64,000 bases of DNA from Allocatelliglobosispora scoriae (GTDB lineage Bacteria; Actinomycetota; Actinomycetes; Mycobacteriales; Micromonosporaceae). Under the pieces are notes generated by a model. It saw only the letters and a program-made list of their open reading frames with translations. It was not told where the DNA came from and searched no databases. The stretch covers positions 186,001 to 250,000 of the forward strand of contig NZ_JACHMN010000001.1 in NCBI RefSeq assembly GCF_014204945.1, in the 5' to 3' direction. Below, in pieces: positions 44,701-51,422 of this stretch (position 1 is its first letter; each line of letters begins with the position of its first letter). A program made the translations under genes and the position numbers.

Positions 44701-45324
44701 ATCCAGCGCCTCGTCTGCGGCGCGGCCCGCCTCGGCCAGGTCCTCGGGGGTGCCGGGTCCGACCTGGTAGCGCACCGCGACGCAGGCCGACAGCACACCC
44801 CTGGCCTGGGCGCCCAGATAGGTGTCGGAGCACGTGACGGCGCAGGCCACCCGTGCCAGATCCACCGACCGGTCGATCGTCGCCCGACTGAGCTGATCCT
44901 CCTGCATGAACAGGTGCCGGGCGTGCAGCGCGAGGTTCATCCAGGGCCGTACGCCCACACTCGCCGCGAGCACGGCGACCAGGTCGATCAGGTCCGGGGG
45001 TACGCCCGCCGGGTCGCGCCGGTGGACCAGCGCGTAGAGGGCCATCGCCCGGTACGGGTCGAGCGGGTCCGCGACCGTCCCCCGGCGCCGGTAGAACTCG
45101 GCGAGGACGGCGCGAACTCCGTGCACCCGGCGACCGCCGAACCGCCGCCGCAGGATCCGGTCCCACCGTCGCGATGCCGTCATCGGCCGGAGGGCCGCGA
45201 AGAGCTGATCCGCCGCTGCCCGGGCCTCCCCGGACAGCAGATGATCGATGTTCCCGTCGTCGCTGTGGCGATCCAGGCTGCTCTGGACGGCGGCGGTGAG
45301 CTGCCGGTACTCGCCACGCTTCAT
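41761..45324 (-). CDS. Second TPR-repeat CHAT-domain protein
   Basis: 1187 residues. The N-terminal half is a helical solenoid with repeats like YTESGDRTHLDDAITVGEL and FRDIADLDRSIELGQRA. The C-terminal CHAT domain has the catalytic His1054 in LSCHG and Cys1094 in LAACMT. The His-to-Cys distance (40 residues) is the same as in the CHAT protein at 3437-7228, and both share VVDRVVSSSTPTL-like and WWIP/WWCPT segments. It is probably a paralogue with a different sensor region. The neighbour upstream is a secreted protein; no membrane partner lies downstream. The start lacks a strong ribosome site. Confidence 0.87.
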   Translation of the reverse strand: MKRGEYRQLTAAVQSSLDRHSDDGNIDHLLSGEARAAADQLFAALRPMTASRRWDRILRRRFGGRRVHGVRAVLAEFYRRRGTVADPLDPYRAMALYALVHRRDPAGVPPDLIDLVAVLAASVGVRPWMNLALHARHLFMQEDQLSRATIDRSVDLARVACAVTCSDTYLGAQARGVLSACVAVRYQVGPGTPEDLAEAGRAADEALDYAREWAQSMLMFSARAAGAMRTLRYEATGDATDLDDAVTILREAIEAVRKPDHDDLAEVYSGLCWALRLRYTESGDRTHLDDAITVGELSCDAAITDVDDFAVRAATVMGVLALRFEHFRDIADLDRSIELGQRARALLGPRSPRQDLVAISMMESLKLRYLARGGPPDLTEAVQLGAAALAVVPGNLQLRLDLAGAYCTRFQAFGDIADINAAIDTYRRADLAKEQPWTADLCRELTNFSIALRSRFEHSGAAQDLEESIALCRLALDGATLPPDTGPALESLGKSLIARHEITEDPDDLRAAVQALTDARDAYPPSHLRHHTADVALTFAMLRAAKADEDPAVLDRAIEHTGRLAASNHTTVETASVLYANLGSTLHLRWRRTGSAEDLELVVDALRRCLALTPADHIEHGRRVGNLATALRLLPAGDARIEESNRLAADTLADELVPAHMRMRAGAELGEALARAGRWSEAAQVYARCVALLPLVAMVGMPRHDGERALAAWPTLAADAAACALQAGDERLALQVLEHGRAVLWQQLIDTDSDLGELAGAHPDLAEQLRELREAIDRQPGGMWAAGMLGHAVPHQDPAVEGRVEMVHRWNRLTTTIRELPGFASFLAPPGVDELLAAGAEGPVAIINVSGWRCDALIVGPHGLAVVPLAGLTKHDVYARSNAYLDALREFEEADLTAQTLDRLETTLNGTVEWLWDVIAEPVLDSLALGPSQRLWWCPTGPLTLLPLQAAGYHGADDGRAVVDRVVSSSTPTLSALIRSRLPRPRARRGEQVLFVGVPETEGMPRLLNVGREQAALTALLPAGTVVAHTGADATRRRVREELPDFDVMHLSCHGVQVLGLPSEGGIMLHDGMLTVTELGSLRSSGELAFLAACMTATGGLRVPDEAVSLAAALYFSGWRDVVGTLWTVLDTHILQVTTAFYRELRDADGVLDPGRSAVALHAAVRELRDRDRSRPSTWMSFLHIGR

Positions 45325-45398
45325 CCATCGCCCCGATCAGCTTGGGATCCGCTCATCGTAGCCACTCGATGCACCGGGTCCCGCGCGGCACAGCCGAA

Positions 45399-45431
45399 GG
45401 GCGGCGCTCACCCCGTAGATGCGCGCCGCCC
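45399..45431 (-). terminator. Hairpin terminator downstream of the secreted protein gene
   Basis: A 9-base perfect stem (45399-45407 with 45423-45431), 33 bases beyond the stop at 45464, probably ending the lipoprotein/secreted-protein unit. The 15-base loop is long. Confidence 0.5.
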
Positions 45432-45463
45432 AGTCGTTGGCCTATCAGTTATTCGGTCGATCC

Positions 45464-45994
45464 TCAGCTGTGGGCGAACTGCGCGTTCTTGCTGGCGCCC
45501 AGCAGCGTGCCCGAACCCGACTGCTTCCAGGTGCAGGGCGAGATGTAGTAGCCCTTGTACCAGGAGATCTGGTATCCGTGCGAGCCCATCTCGATCCAGC
45601 CGGTGCTCTGGTTCGACGGGACGGTCCAGGTGTAGCCGATCGTCGTGGTGACCTGCGAGGACAGGCCGACGGTGACGCCGACCGACGTGCCGACCTTCGC
45701 GAACACGACGCCCGCGTCAGCGCTGACGGTGGTCTGCAGCGAGCCGCTGACCGTGGTCGACTGGCCCTGGGAGATGCTCAGGGTGCCGCCGGCCTGGCCG
45801 TAGACGCGGGTGTTCGGGTTGCCGATGTAGCGGTCGGTGTGGGACTCGTAGTAGAACGTCCCGGTCTCGCAGACCCGGGCAACGGCGCCGTCGCTGGCCG
45901 AGGCGGACGATGCCGTCGCGGCGTTCATGCCGGCGATTCCTGCGACCAGGGCTACCGCGGCCATGGTCTTCTTCAGAGTGAACAAAGCGGTCAT
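45464..45994 (-). CDS. Secreted Ser/Thr/Gly-rich protein
   Basis: About 176 residues from ATG 45994 (a TTG at 46003 is possible). A signal peptide ends at ASASA (about residue 34). The mature part has VCETGTFYYESHTDRYIGN, then a long run of alternating small polar and hydrophobic residues (SQGQSTTVSGSLQTTVSADA, VFAKVGTSVGVTVGLSSQVT, TTIGYTWTVP), and ends with SPCTWKQSG. This alternation is typical of amphipathic beta-hairpins, as in aerolysin-type proteins, but no family was identified. It lies 19 bases after the lipoprotein gene on the same strand. Confidence 0.8.
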   Translation of the reverse strand: MTALFTLKKTMAAVALVAGIAGMNAATASSASASDGAVARVCETGTFYYESHTDRYIGNPNTRVYGQAGGTLSISQGQSTTVSGSLQTTVSADAGVVFAKVGTSVGVTVGLSSQVTTTIGYTWTVPSNQSTGWIEMGSHGYQISWYKGYYISPCTWKQSGSGTLLGASKNAQFAHS

Positions 45995-46013
45995 CCTTCT
46001 CAAGGGGGTTGTA

Positions 46014-46571
46014 TCAGGGGGTTGTCGTCGGGAGGGGTTTGGCTGCGGTGAGCCCGTACAACGTCACGAAGTACTTCGTGTTCGCCGGCGCCGTGACATG
46101 CACGGTGACCGGCGGCGACGAGCGATCGATCGCCGGTGATTCGTAAGTGTTGATGTTCGGGCCGCCGCAGGAGTCGCCTTCGGTCCAGATCTGATCGGGA
46201 TCGACGGCCGAACCCAGCTCGACGCGGTAGTGCGTGGCGGCATTGCAGGTGATCACCACAATGACCTTGTCGTACTTCCCGGTGCCGACCACCGGCCAGG
46301 ACTGATCGCCCTCGCCTTTCTGGTCGAACAGCACCTGGGCGCGGCGAACGCTGTCAGGGGCGAGGTCCGGATGCCGGACCCACCAGCTGGCCGCGCTCAC
46401 CGGCTCGGCTGCTCCGAACGCGCTGTCGGAGCTTCCGGGCGTTGCTGCCGTCGAGGGAGAAGCAGCGGTCGGCGATGGAACCGCTTTGTCGGAGTTCACG
46501 GAACACCCAGCCAACAACGCACTTCCGACAAGTGCAATCGTCACGCTGAGTGACATCAAATGCCGTCGCAT
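46014..46571 (-). CDS. Lipoprotein, unknown function
   Basis: 185 residues with GGGAGG before ATG 46571. The signal peptide ends in LLAGC, a good lipobox, so the mature protein is lipid-anchored at Cys23. A Ser/Thr/Pro-rich spacer leads to a beta-rich domain (YDKVIVVITCNAATHYRVEL, DSCGGPNINTYES, VTVHVTAPANTKYFVTLYG) with two more cysteines. No family is recognised. It is first in a two-gene unit with the secreted Ser/Thr-rich protein, which may be its partner at the cell surface. Confidence 0.82.
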   Translation of the reverse strand: MRRHLMSLSVTIALVGSALLAGCSVNSDKAVPSPTAASPSTAATPGSSDSAFGAAEPVSAASWWVRHPDLAPDSVRRAQVLFDQKGEGDQSWPVVGTGKYDKVIVVITCNAATHYRVELGSAVDPDQIWTEGDSCGGPNINTYESPAIDRSSPPVTVHVTAPANTKYFVTLYGLTAAKPLPTTTP

Positions 46572-47036
46572 GGTAAAGCCTCCCCGCTCGTCAGCGGCCT
46601 GCTCGGGCCGCTTGGCTCGATGAAGTTATGTGCGGGGAAAATATTTGGCAACACCCCGAGTGAGCCACTCGGGTACCTCTAGCTGGCAAAACAATCCGAA
46701 GGGATGTTGCTTGATCGTCTAAGTTGCCCTAGGATCGCGTGCACGGTCACGCCTGGGCGGTGTCGTGGGTGACCGAGGCATTGCACTCGATATGGCGATT
46801 ACGGAGAGTTCGATATCTGCCCGGGGCTATGTCGATGAGTCGACGACGCCGGAGCCCGCCGAAAGCCGCCGCCGACCACCGGCGTCCACTCAGGACCTGT
46901 TCGTCAGTCCACAAGGGCGGGTCGCGTACCAGCCCAGACGCCGGACACCGGCGGATCCGGACCCCTGGACGCGGCCTTGCGCGGGCCGACTATCGTCCAT
47001 TTTCACCGGTGAGATCACTCGGATAGGGAGCCCTCG
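46572..47036. other. Intergenic region of 465 bases, partly AT-rich
   Basis: A divergent control region. An AT-rich stretch (46621-46650) carries AATATT/TATTTT -10-like hexamers facing the lipoprotein gene. Next to it is an inverted repeat CCCGAGTG-AGC-CACTCGGG (46655-46673). The right-hand part up to 47036 contains no convincing ORF; a 163-codon plus frame there has shadow-type Arg/Pro composition. Confidence 0.4.
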
Positions 47037-48053
47037 TTGCGTTCACCAGCCCGTTCGGTCCGTCGCGCCGCCGCCGCGATCGTCGTGGCGCTCCTCGCCG
47101 TCGGCTGCACACCGACGGAGCCCCCCTCGGGCGATCTGCCGTCGACGGCTCCGTCGGCGCCGGCGGTCGACCGAGTGCCCCTACCCGCCTCCTGGTCGCC
47201 GAAGACGCCGCCGGGCACCTACGCGGTGGGCTACTACGCCGGCTCGGTCACGCTGAGCTCGACGCCGTTCGTGTCGCTCAGCTGGCGCTTCGACACCGCG
47301 CACCCGGACCAGAGGTCGGAGCTGCTGCAGGCCGCCCGCGACCGGGCCGAGGAACACGGATCCACCGTCACCGAGCAGCGCTGGGCGAACGGGTTCGGCA
47401 TCACCGTCGACGACCCCGGTACGTACCGGTTCTCCGACCTCAGCCGGACCCATGTGGTCGTCAACGGCGCGCTGACCTGGGTTCTGACCGCCAGCCGAGA
47501 GAACCGTGAGGAGGGTGTGGCAGTCATCGATCGGCTCGTCCAGCTCGCCACCCCTCGGGTCGGCCAGCTGAGCGGCGAGTGGCCGGGGTCCGTCCTGACC
47601 CCGGGCCTGCCCGTGGAGCTGCACGGCGCCTTTTCCCGTGAACCGGCCATCATCAACACCTACATCGTCGATCTGCGGTGGAACGGCGGCGGTGCGAGCA
47701 GCCGGGTCGAGCTGCGCCACGACCTCAACGGCCTGTCGCAGACCCAGCACGAGAACAACATCGAGCATGCCCGCCAGGACGGTCTGCGGATGGAGAGCAT
47801 CCAGATCGCCGCGTCGACCGAGGCGGTCTGCGGGCAGCCGCTCACCGGCCCCTTCAGCCAGGGCTTCGCGTTCACGAAGGGCGATCCGGCACGCCCGGCC
47901 GCGCTGGGCATCGTCGCGGTGGGTCGTACCTGGAACGTGCGCTTCGCGACGACCGTTCCCGCCGGTGCCGACCGCCGCAGCGCGCCGTGGCAGGCGGCCC
48001 TGGCCGCGCCAAGCGACATCTGCAACACCTGGCACTGGTTGCCGACAGCCTGA
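47037..48053 (+). CDS. Lipoprotein, unknown function
   Basis: 338 residues with a TTG start and GGGAG about 8 bases upstream. The signal peptide ends in LLAVGC, a lipobox. The mature protein begins with a Pro/Ser/Thr linker and then two related-looking halves of about 140 residues. Each half has a beta-rich segment (VSLSWRFDTAHPDQRSELL) and the second contains a cysteine pair (AVCGQPL, SDICNTW). No family is recognised. Single gene, divergent from the other lipoprotein. Confidence 0.8.
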   Translation: MRSPARSVRRAAAAIVVALLAVGCTPTEPPSGDLPSTAPSAPAVDRVPLPASWSPKTPPGTYAVGYYAGSVTLSSTPFVSLSWRFDTAHPDQRSELLQAARDRAEEHGSTVTEQRWANGFGITVDDPGTYRFSDLSRTHVVVNGALTWVLTASRENREEGVAVIDRLVQLATPRVGQLSGEWPGSVLTPGLPVELHGAFSREPAIINTYIVDLRWNGGGASSRVELRHDLNGLSQTQHENNIEHARQDGLRMESIQIAASTEAVCGQPLTGPFSQGFAFTKGDPARPAALGIVAVGRTWNVRFATTVPAGADRRSAPWQAALAAPSDICNTWHWLPTA

Positions 48054-48073
48054 CCGCGCGGCGGGCGGTCCGG

Positions 48074-48919
48074 TCAGTCCAGCACTTCCACGGTGTCGCC
48101 GACGCTGACCGTGCGGCCGTCGGGGGAGGGCTCGCCCGCCTCGTCCCGCACCGTCAGCTGGAGCCCGAAGAGGAGCTCCTGACCGGCCTTCCGGTGGGTG
48201 GCGAGCGTCCGAAGCGGCTCCCGTCCCCGCTCCCCGGTCTCCTGGTCGATCGTCGCGACCACGCAGCGGGCACACTCGCCGACGCCGTGGAACTCGGCAC
48301 CGCCGATCCTGATCCACCGGCCGACCCAGTCGGCCTCGGCCCACGGCTCGGCACCGCTGACCACCACATTGGGCCGGAACCGGGCCATCGGCAGCGGTCC
48401 CTCGTCGCTGCCCGACTCCAGCAGCCAGCCGTTGAACGCGTCCAGCGACGCGGTGGTGGTCAGCAGCAGCGGGGTGCCGTCGGCGAAGCTGATCTCGGCG
48501 CTGGAGCCGTCGGGAACCCGCCACGGAACGACGCTGCCCGCCGGCTCGCCGAGCCAGACCAGCCGGGCGGTGCTCCCCAGCAGCTGAGCGAGCCAGTCAT
48601 CCGCCTCGGGGCCCGCGGCGCGGACCGGTGCAGGCGGCCGATCCCGGTAGACCCTGGCCTCGATCGCCTCGCCGTCGATCGGTTCGGCGAGGTCGAGCGT
48701 GGACAGCCCGGGCGCGTCCAGGGTCAGCCCGCCGGGCCGGGAGACCGCCCGCATCGTCACCAGCTCCGGGTGCTGGTGCTGGGACAGCCCGAGGCCGTGC
48801 TCGTCCACGATCAGCCAGCGCCGGTCGCCCTCCAGGCCCCACGGTTCGACCCGCGCCGTGTCGCGGTCCATCCGGTGGCACCCCTTCACGGGATACGTAT
48901 GTATCGATGCAACCCGCAT
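48074..48919 (-). CDS. MOSC-domain protein (YcbX/mARC-like)
   Basis: 281 residues. An N-terminal MOSC beta-barrel (IHTYPVKGCHRMDRDTARV, GLEGDRRWLIVDEHG) is followed by the MOSC domain with RFRPNVVV and GECARCVVATIDQETG. Cys219 matches the molybdenum-binding cysteine of the YcbX/mARC group, so it probably holds molybdenum cofactor and reduces N-hydroxylated compounds. No fused ferredoxin domain is present, so an external electron donor is needed. It is last in a run with two Nudix genes, 46 bases downstream of the shorter one. Confidence 0.9.
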   Translation of the reverse strand: MRVASIHTYPVKGCHRMDRDTARVEPWGLEGDRRWLIVDEHGLGLSQHQHPELVTMRAVSRPGGLTLDAPGLSTLDLAEPIDGEAIEARVYRDRPPAPVRAAGPEADDWLAQLLGSTARLVWLGEPAGSVVPWRVPDGSSAEISFADGTPLLLTTTASLDAFNGWLLESGSDEGPLPMARFRPNVVVSGAEPWAEADWVGRWIRIGGAEFHGVGECARCVVATIDQETGERGREPLRTLATHRKAGQELLFGLQLTVRDEAGEPSPDGRTVSVGDTVEVLD

Positions 48920-48965
48920 CCAGCCAGGATGACACGACCCAGCGGGACGCGGCTAGCCTCGCTGG

Positions 48966-49382
48966 TCATTTGTCCTTGAGGGCGGAGTCGAGGTACCGCT
49001 GAACAGGTTCGAAGAGCGGATACGGCACATACTCAGTCAGGAGGGCCGTCGTGCACCAGGCGACCGCGTCCAGTTCCTCTTCGTCGGCGACGTGCGCGTT
49101 GCCGGCGACCGCTTCGCAGGCGATGTAGGCCATGGTGCGCCCCGTGGTGGGGTGGACCCGGTCGCCGATGTATCCGACGGCCCGCACGGTCAATCCGGTC
49201 TCCTCGGCGGTCTCGCGGACGGCAGCCTGCTCATCCGACTCGCCGTCCTCGACCTGGCCTGCGGGGAACTGCCAGGACAGGCTGCCTTCCGTCACCCGGC
49301 GACGCACCATGAGCACCCGGCCGTCGTGGACGATGACGGCGGCTGCGATCGCCGGGCGGGAGTCAGGCGGCTGCTCGGTCAT
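48966..49382 (-). CDS. Nudix hydrolase
   Basis: 138 residues, single domain. The complete Nudix box (residues 42-64) has Gly42, Glu48, Arg56-Glu57, Glu60-Glu61 and Gly63. WQFPAGQVEDGE and AEETGL match 8-oxo-dGTPase-like members. GGAGAAG lies inside the preceding gene, 5 bases before ATG 49382. It overlaps the XRE-Nudix gene by 20 bases, so the two are translated in tandem. The substrate is unknown; a nucleotide or NAD-type compound is likely. Confidence 0.9.
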   Translation of the reverse strand: MTEQPPDSRPAIAAAVIVHDGRVLMVRRRVTEGSLSWQFPAGQVEDGESDEQAAVRETAEETGLTVRAVGYIGDRVHPTTGRTMAYIACEAVAGNAHVADEEELDAVAWCTTALLTEYVPYPLFEPVQRYLDSALKDK

Positions 49383-50022
49383 GGGACTTCTCCAGGGCTT
49401 CGATGATCGGCCGATGGATGGTATCCGCGGGAACGAACTTGGCCAGCTTGGTTATCGGAACCCAGGTCACACTGACGTTCTCGATCATGTCGTTGTTCTC
49501 TGCGACACCGGCGAGGTACTCGCAGAGGAAGTACTCGCAGTACACGCTGGTGACAGGGTGCAGCCGAGCCCCGAGGCTGCGTGAGACCGCGCAGTGAACG
49601 CCCGTCTCCGACAGGGTTTCCCTCACTGCCACCGTGCTCGACAATGCTCCCGGCTTGACGACCCCTGCGGGGAACTGCCAGGCGATGCCCTTTCCGTCGT
49701 CCCCACGTCGGCAGACCAGCAGGACGGCATCTTCGTGGATCACGATCGCTATCGCCACGGTGAGGGCTTCGGCTCCGGTCCATGCCATTCCGATCTGACT
49801 GATCGATTCGAACCGTTGGCGGGCGGCACCGGGAGCCCGTTCCAGGGCGACGTCGAGCACCTCCTGATAGTCCTTGCTGGGTTTCATCTCCGGACGGCTG
49901 CTCCACTCGGCGACGGCGCGTCGGCTCACTCCCAGGTGCGAGGCGAATGCCTCTTGGGTCATGCGTAGCGCCTCTTGAAGGGCGTGTGCGCTTCGTCCTG
50001 TCCACTCATTGACAACGCTCAC
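49363..50022 (-). CDS. XRE-type helix-turn-helix regulator fused to a degenerate Nudix domain
   Basis: 219 residues, GTG start with GGAG 5 bases upstream. Residues 14-45 are a Cro/XRE helix-turn-helix (RMTQEAFASHLGVSRRAVAEW). Residues 85-210 are a Nudix fold, but the box is altered: the first conserved Glu is Ala126 and the first Glu of the EExG pair is Ser138, while Arg134-Glu135, Glu139 and Gly141 remain. With missing metal ligands it probably binds a nucleotide-like ligand instead of cleaving it and so senses the product or substrate of the Nudix enzyme encoded by the overlapping gene. It may autoregulate the operon. Confidence 0.85.
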   Translation of the reverse strand: MSVVNEWTGRSAHALQEALRMTQEAFASHLGVSRRAVAEWSSRPEMKPSKDYQEVLDVALERAPGAARQRFESISQIGMAWTGAEALTVAIAIVIHEDAVLLVCRRGDDGKGIAWQFPAGVVKPGALSSTVAVRETLSETGVHCAVSRSLGARLHPVTSVYCEYFLCEYLAGVAENNDMIENVSVTWVPITKLAKFVPADTIHRPIIEALEKSHDRAAA

Positions 50023-50232
50023 GGAGACTCCACCCGATCGTCCGAGGTCCCGATTCTAGGCGACTGGTGGGACGGTCGATTGCCCGCATCATCGATGTCC
50101 CGCCGGTGCATTCCGCAGGCGGTTGCCTGCACAGTCGCTGCACCGTGGGTGCATGGGTTGTCGAGTCCATCGACGAGATGCTTCCTGCAGATCTTCGACC
50201 ATTCGCGTCAAGCATTCCACCGGAGGAACCTG

Positions 50233-51275
50233 ATGTCCGACCTGATCAATGCGGCGATCACAGCCGTGCCCCGCGACCACTACACCGACAGCCCGCCACC
50301 CAGTTCCATGTCGCCCTCCGTCGCGGTGCAGTCCACGTTCGAACACGAGCTACTCCGGGCTGAGCTCCGCCGGGGGATGCGGGTTCTGGAGGTCGGTACC
50401 GGTACGGGCTACACCGGCGCGCTTCTCGCTGAAATCGTCGGGCCATCCGGTCACGTCGTGTCGATCGATGCCGACTCCGGCCGGACAGAGCGGGCGGGCA
50501 GACGCACGCGACACGGGATGTACTGAATCTGACCCTCGTCACCGGTGACGCCACGCTGGGCACGTCGGGGCATGGTCTCTTCGACGTAGTGGTCAGTTGG
50601 AATGCTGCGACTCACCTGCCCGCGTCGTGGGTCGTGCAGACTCGTCCCGGCGGCAGGATCGCGACACCTGTATACCTGGCGCCGGTGGCCCACTCCATCA
50701 GCCACGTCACCCTGACCGTCGACGGTCAAGGTCAACCGACAAACCCTGTCCTGGGTACGGCATCTCACCTCGACATGAGCACCGAACTCGACACCCGTAC
50801 TGGGATGCCGCAGTTCTACGTCGACGCTCACGCAGGCAAGGAACGTGCGTGGATCTCGGCAGCCTGGCGAGGCACGGAGGATCTCGCCCACCCGGCTGCC
50901 GCACTGGCTCTGCTCCGTCACCCGAACTTCACCGCCGAGCACGCCTTCTCCATCGACGACGCCGAGCAGGCCGAGCTCTGGAAGAACTTCCGCGCCTACT
51001 GCGTCGCCCTCGACAGCGGACCGCAATCGAGCCTGACCGCGTTCGGAACCGGCGGCCCCAGATGGATCACTGCTATCGGATTCAGCAGCGCCCGTAACGC
51101 TGCCGTCCTCACCTCGGACGGATGGCTGCTCGGCAACCGCGAGGACTCCTCCGCCGTCATGAAACTCCGCGACTTCCTCGCCGGCTGGGAAGACGCCAAG
51201 CGCCCGGGCCCGGAAGTATTCACGGCCCAGCTGGAACAGCACACGGCTGGATGGTCAGTCGTGGCGACGGTCTAG
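50233..51275 (+). pseudogene. Frameshifted PCMT-like methyltransferase
   Basis: The first frame (50233-50526, GGAGG before ATG) encodes SAITAVPRDHYT-like sequence and the SAM motif VLEVGTGTGYTGALLAEI, then ends at TGA 50524-50526. The next part continues in the -1 frame: ATRDVLNLTLVTGDATLGTS and LFDVVVSWNAATHLPASWV, on to 51275 with a C-terminal region rich in aromatic and acidic residues (HPAAALALLRHPNFTAEHAF). A single base lost near 50500-50510 would rejoin them. The family is protein-L-isoaspartate O-methyltransferase-like, sometimes linked to peptide natural products. It is either a recent pseudogene or a sequencing error. Confidence 0.75.
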
Positions 51276-51422
51276 GCGGCGATCGCTGACGGATATTCGT
51301 GCCCCCAGAGCAGCCGCAGTGCGGGTGACCTGGCCGGTGTCGAGCCCCACCTGGTCGAGAGTGCCGCAAACTGGCAACGACATCGGCAATGCGCGTCGAT
51401 CAGGTGGGCTTATCTGGACTGG

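Noticed and set aside
41839-45651. 1270-codon open frame on the plus strand
   Set aside because: Shadow of the second CHAT gene.
46765-47256. 163-codon plus-strand frame in the intergenic region
   Set aside because: Its second half overlaps the lipoprotein gene in another frame and the composition is shadow-like; only the first few codons lie in AT-rich sequence.
50490-50600. Programmed frameshift in the methyltransferase
   Set aside because: No slippery heptamer or strong downstream structure seen; a lost base explains it more simply.
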